DNA of 15,002 bases from JAGOLU01 sp964542665 (GTDB lineage Bacteria; Patescibacteriota; Microgenomatia; UBA1406; GWC2-37-13). Positions 13,519 through 15,002 of this stretch are shown in pieces. Location of the stretch: contig CAZIUF010000022.1 in NCBI GenBank assembly GCA_964542665.1, forward strand, positions 1-15,002. Direction: 5' to 3'. Position numbers and translations under genes: made by a program. Under the pieces are notes generated by a model. The model searched no databases, was not told where the DNA came from, and worked only from the letters and a program-made list of their open reading frames with translations. How positions within the stretch are numbered: the stretch's first letter is position 1; every line of letters begins with the position of its first letter.

Positions 13519-14079
13519 ATGTCAGCACATGTTCAAGAAATCAATACTGCGCCCGATACTGCGCGTTGGTATGTGATTCACACTCAAACTGGTCATGAAG
13601 ATCGTGTCAAAAAGAACCTCCAACAAAGAGTTGAGTCGCTTGGAGTGGGCGACAAAATCTTTAATGTTATTGTTCCAACAAGAGAGATAATCGTCGTCAA
13701 AAGAGGAAAGAAAACAAAACAAGAAGAGCGCGTGTTCCCCGGATATATTTTAGTTCAGATGTCGCTGGATGATCAGACATGGCTTGTTGTTCGCACGACA
13801 GAAGGTGTTACTGGCTTTATTGGAGTAGGTCAAAAACCGACACCCATATCCCAAAAAGAGGTTGAGGCCATCATGAAGTTCGTATCGCAAGAACAGCCAA
13901 AGTTTAAGACAAAGTTCAGCCCAGGTGAAGCAGTAAGGATTATCGACGGCCCGTTTGCCGATTTTCTTGGTTCTGTTCAATCAATCGACGATGATAAAGG
14001 TAAATTAACCGTTCTTGTGTCTATTTTCGACAGAGAGACCCCTATTGAAATTGATTTCTTGCAAGTTCATAAAATTTAA
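13519..14079 (+). CDS. nusG: Transcription antitermination/termination factor NusG
   Basis: NusG binds RNA polymerase through its NGN domain and links it to Rho or ribosomal protein S10 through its KOW domain. The NGN domain opens with ARWYVIHTQTGHEDRVKKNL and contains ERVFPGYILVQM and the TGFIG motif. The KOW domain starts near FSPGEAVRIIDGPFADFLG and ends with a beta-strand VLVSIFDRETPIEI. Length (186 aa) is normal, with no large insertion between domains. It lies in the secE-nusG-rplK-rplA cluster, with rplK starting 5 nt downstream. Rho itself is encoded 3.3 kb upstream. No Shine-Dalgarno sequence precedes the ATG. Confidence 0.97.
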   Translation: MSAHVQEINTAPDTARWYVIHTQTGHEDRVKKNLQQRVESLGVGDKIFNVIVPTREIIVVKRGKKTKQEERVFPGYILVQMSLDDQTWLVVRTTEGVTGFIGVGQKPTPISQKEVEAIMKFVSQEQPKFKTKFSPGEAVRIIDGPFADFLGSVQSIDDDKGKLTVLVSIFDRETPIEIDFLQVHKI

Positions 14080-14084
14080 ATACT

Positions 14085-14507
14085 ATGGCAAAAAAGCTAA
14101 AAACACTTATCAAGCTGAATCTACCCGCAGGCGAAGCTACTCCAGCTCCTCCTGTAGGCCCAGCGCTTGGAGGCCATGGTGTGCCAATCATGGAGTTTAT
14201 CAAGGAATACAATGCTCGAACAGCAAAACTAAAGGGAAACATCATTCCTGCAGTGATCTCGGTTTTTGACGACCGTTCGTTTACCTTTATTACCAAACTT
14301 CCCCCAGTTGCGGCCATGATAAAGAAAAAGCTCTCTCTCCAATCAGGCTCAGGAAAGCCAAACACCGAGAAAGTTGGTAAGTTAACACAAGCACAATTGG
14401 AAGAAATTGCAAAAGAAAAAATGGCTGATTTGAATGCAAATGATTTAGCTGCCGCATGCAAGATAGTAGCGGGCACGGCTCGAAGTATGGGTATTGAATT
14501 AGCCTAA
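14085..14507 (+). CDS. rplK: 50S ribosomal protein L11
   Basis: L11 forms the GTPase-associated stalk base with 23S rRNA helices 43-44. The N-terminal domain shows IKLNLPAGEATPAPPVGPAL, including the proline-rich linker to the stringent-response and thiostrepton region. The canonical GQHGVNI reads GGHGVPI here. The C-terminal rRNA-binding domain has KVGKLTQAQLEEIAKEKMAD, LNANDLAAACKIVAGTARSMGIEL. Length of 140 residues is the family norm. It sits between nusG (5 nt gap) and rplA (17 nt gap). Confidence 0.98.
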   Translation: MAKKLKTLIKLNLPAGEATPAPPVGPALGGHGVPIMEFIKEYNARTAKLKGNIIPAVISVFDDRSFTFITKLPPVAAMIKKKLSLQSGSGKPNTEKVGKLTQAQLEEIAKEKMADLNANDLAAACKIVAGTARSMGIELA

Positions 14508-14524
14508 ATTTATATTTTCTTGTT

Positions 14525-15002
14525 ATGTCAGCCAAAATAAAACCAACCGCAGCGCAGATTGCTTCTGAGGAAGCGAGTTCACGCATTGATGAAGATCAAA
14601 AAAAGACTAGCGACGCAGAAGTAGCCGTCGAGTCACCCAAAAAAACTGAGGCAAAAAAAGCCAAGAAAGCCACAACACCTTTTAAACGAGGCGCTAAATA
14701 TGTCGAGTCAGCCAAGAAGCTCAAAGAGTTTCACAAAATACCCATGTCATCCGCAGATGCCATCCGCACCCTAAGATCAGTGGGATTTGCCAAGTTTGAT
14801 GAATCAATTGAGCTGCACATCAATGTTACTGAGGTCGGGTATAAAGGTGAGGCTGCTTTGCCATTTTCAAATGGCAAGTCTACGCGAGTTGCAATCGTTG
14901 ATGAAGCGGTGCTCAATGCTTTAGACAAAGGTATCATAGACTTTGACGTGTTGTTGACTTCACCAGCCATGATGCCAAAGTTAGCAAAATATGCGAAACT
15001 AC
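14525..15002 (+). CDS. rplA: 50S ribosomal protein L1, 3' end outside the window
   Basis: L1 binds 23S rRNA at the mobile L1 stalk and, in many bacteria, represses its own rplK-rplA mRNA. The gene starts at ATG 14525 and runs past the right edge; 159 codons are visible. Residues 1 to about 55 are an uncommon Lys/Ala/Glu-rich extension (AKKAKKATT just before the core). The ordinary L1 core then begins with KRGAKYVESAKKLKE, followed by SSADAIRTLRSVGFAKFDES and ALPFSNGK, matching the family's PHGTGK block. The loop before that block is a few residues shorter than in E. coli L1. The identification rests on both sequence and its place after rplK. Confidence 0.93.
   Translation, partial: MSAKIKPTAAQIASEEASSRIDEDQKKTSDAEVAVESPKKTEAKKAKKATTPFKRGAKYVESAKKLKEFHKIPMSSADAIRTLRSVGFAKFDESIELHINVTEVGYKGEAALPFSNGKSTRVAIVDEAVLNALDKGIIDFDVLLTSPAMMPKLAKYAKL

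Noticed and set aside
14042..14476. 144-codon open frame antisense to rplK
   Set aside because: It is a codon-bias shadow of a certain ribosomal protein gene.
1..15002. UGA recoded as Gly or Trp, as in some Patescibacteria
   Set aside because: EamA, the CsoR-family regulator and trxB all end naturally at TGA, and no gene contains an internal TGA.
1..15002. CRISPR array, insertion sequence, prophage or defence island
   Set aside because: No spaced direct repeats, transposase, integrase or phage genes were seen; the gene content is core metabolism.

Overview
The window is a densely packed, moderately AT-rich bacterial chromosome segment containing only housekeeping and small metabolic genes. 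It has no rRNA, tRNA, mobile element or CRISPR array that I can recognise. Several genes clearly end in TGA (the EamA transporter, the CsoR-family regulator and trxB), so the standard bacterial code applies. Small proteins, stand-alone domains, very short spacers, no Shine-Dalgarno sequence at any start, and -10 boxes almost touching start codons suggest a reduced-genome lineage such as the Candidate Phyla Radiation (Patescibacteria). That placement is inference and was not tested by a search.

Layout. At the left edge, a tatD-family nuclease gene (25-851, +) is interrupted by a 10-N assembly gap that breaks its frame. Its stop codon overlaps the stop of a convergent glycosyltransferase. Positions 848-4734 run leftward: ThyX-like protein, EamA transporter, stand-alone riboflavin kinase, glycosyltransferase. 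The transporter and kinase share an ATGA overlap. A palindromic -10 element separates this block from queA-tgt (+), which make queuosine-modified tRNA. tgt meets fmt (-) tail to tail; fmt lies downstream of a small membrane-anchored protein gene.

A roughly 340-base non-coding stretch (8381-8721) holds a good sigma70-type promoter and a long leader for rho. Next come a CsoR/FrmR-family regulator and thioredoxin reductase, with a possible operator hairpin before the regulator. A LysM/M23 cell-wall hydrolase and a membrane-anchored hypothetical protein follow. The window ends in the classic secE-nusG-rplK-rplA cluster, apparently started by a leaderless promoter; rplA runs off the right edge.

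The most unusual content sits inside otherwise ordinary genes. Rho carries about 36 extra residues, rich in Gly, Arg, Tyr, Gln and Asn, in its RNA-contacting Q-loop. Tgt has lost the three zinc-binding cysteines. The ThyX-like protein has parts of the signature motif split between its two halves. The CsoR-family regulator keeps one sensing Cys but not the usual partner ligands. The translationally coupled EamA transporter and flavokinase look like a minimal riboflavin import-and-trap unit.
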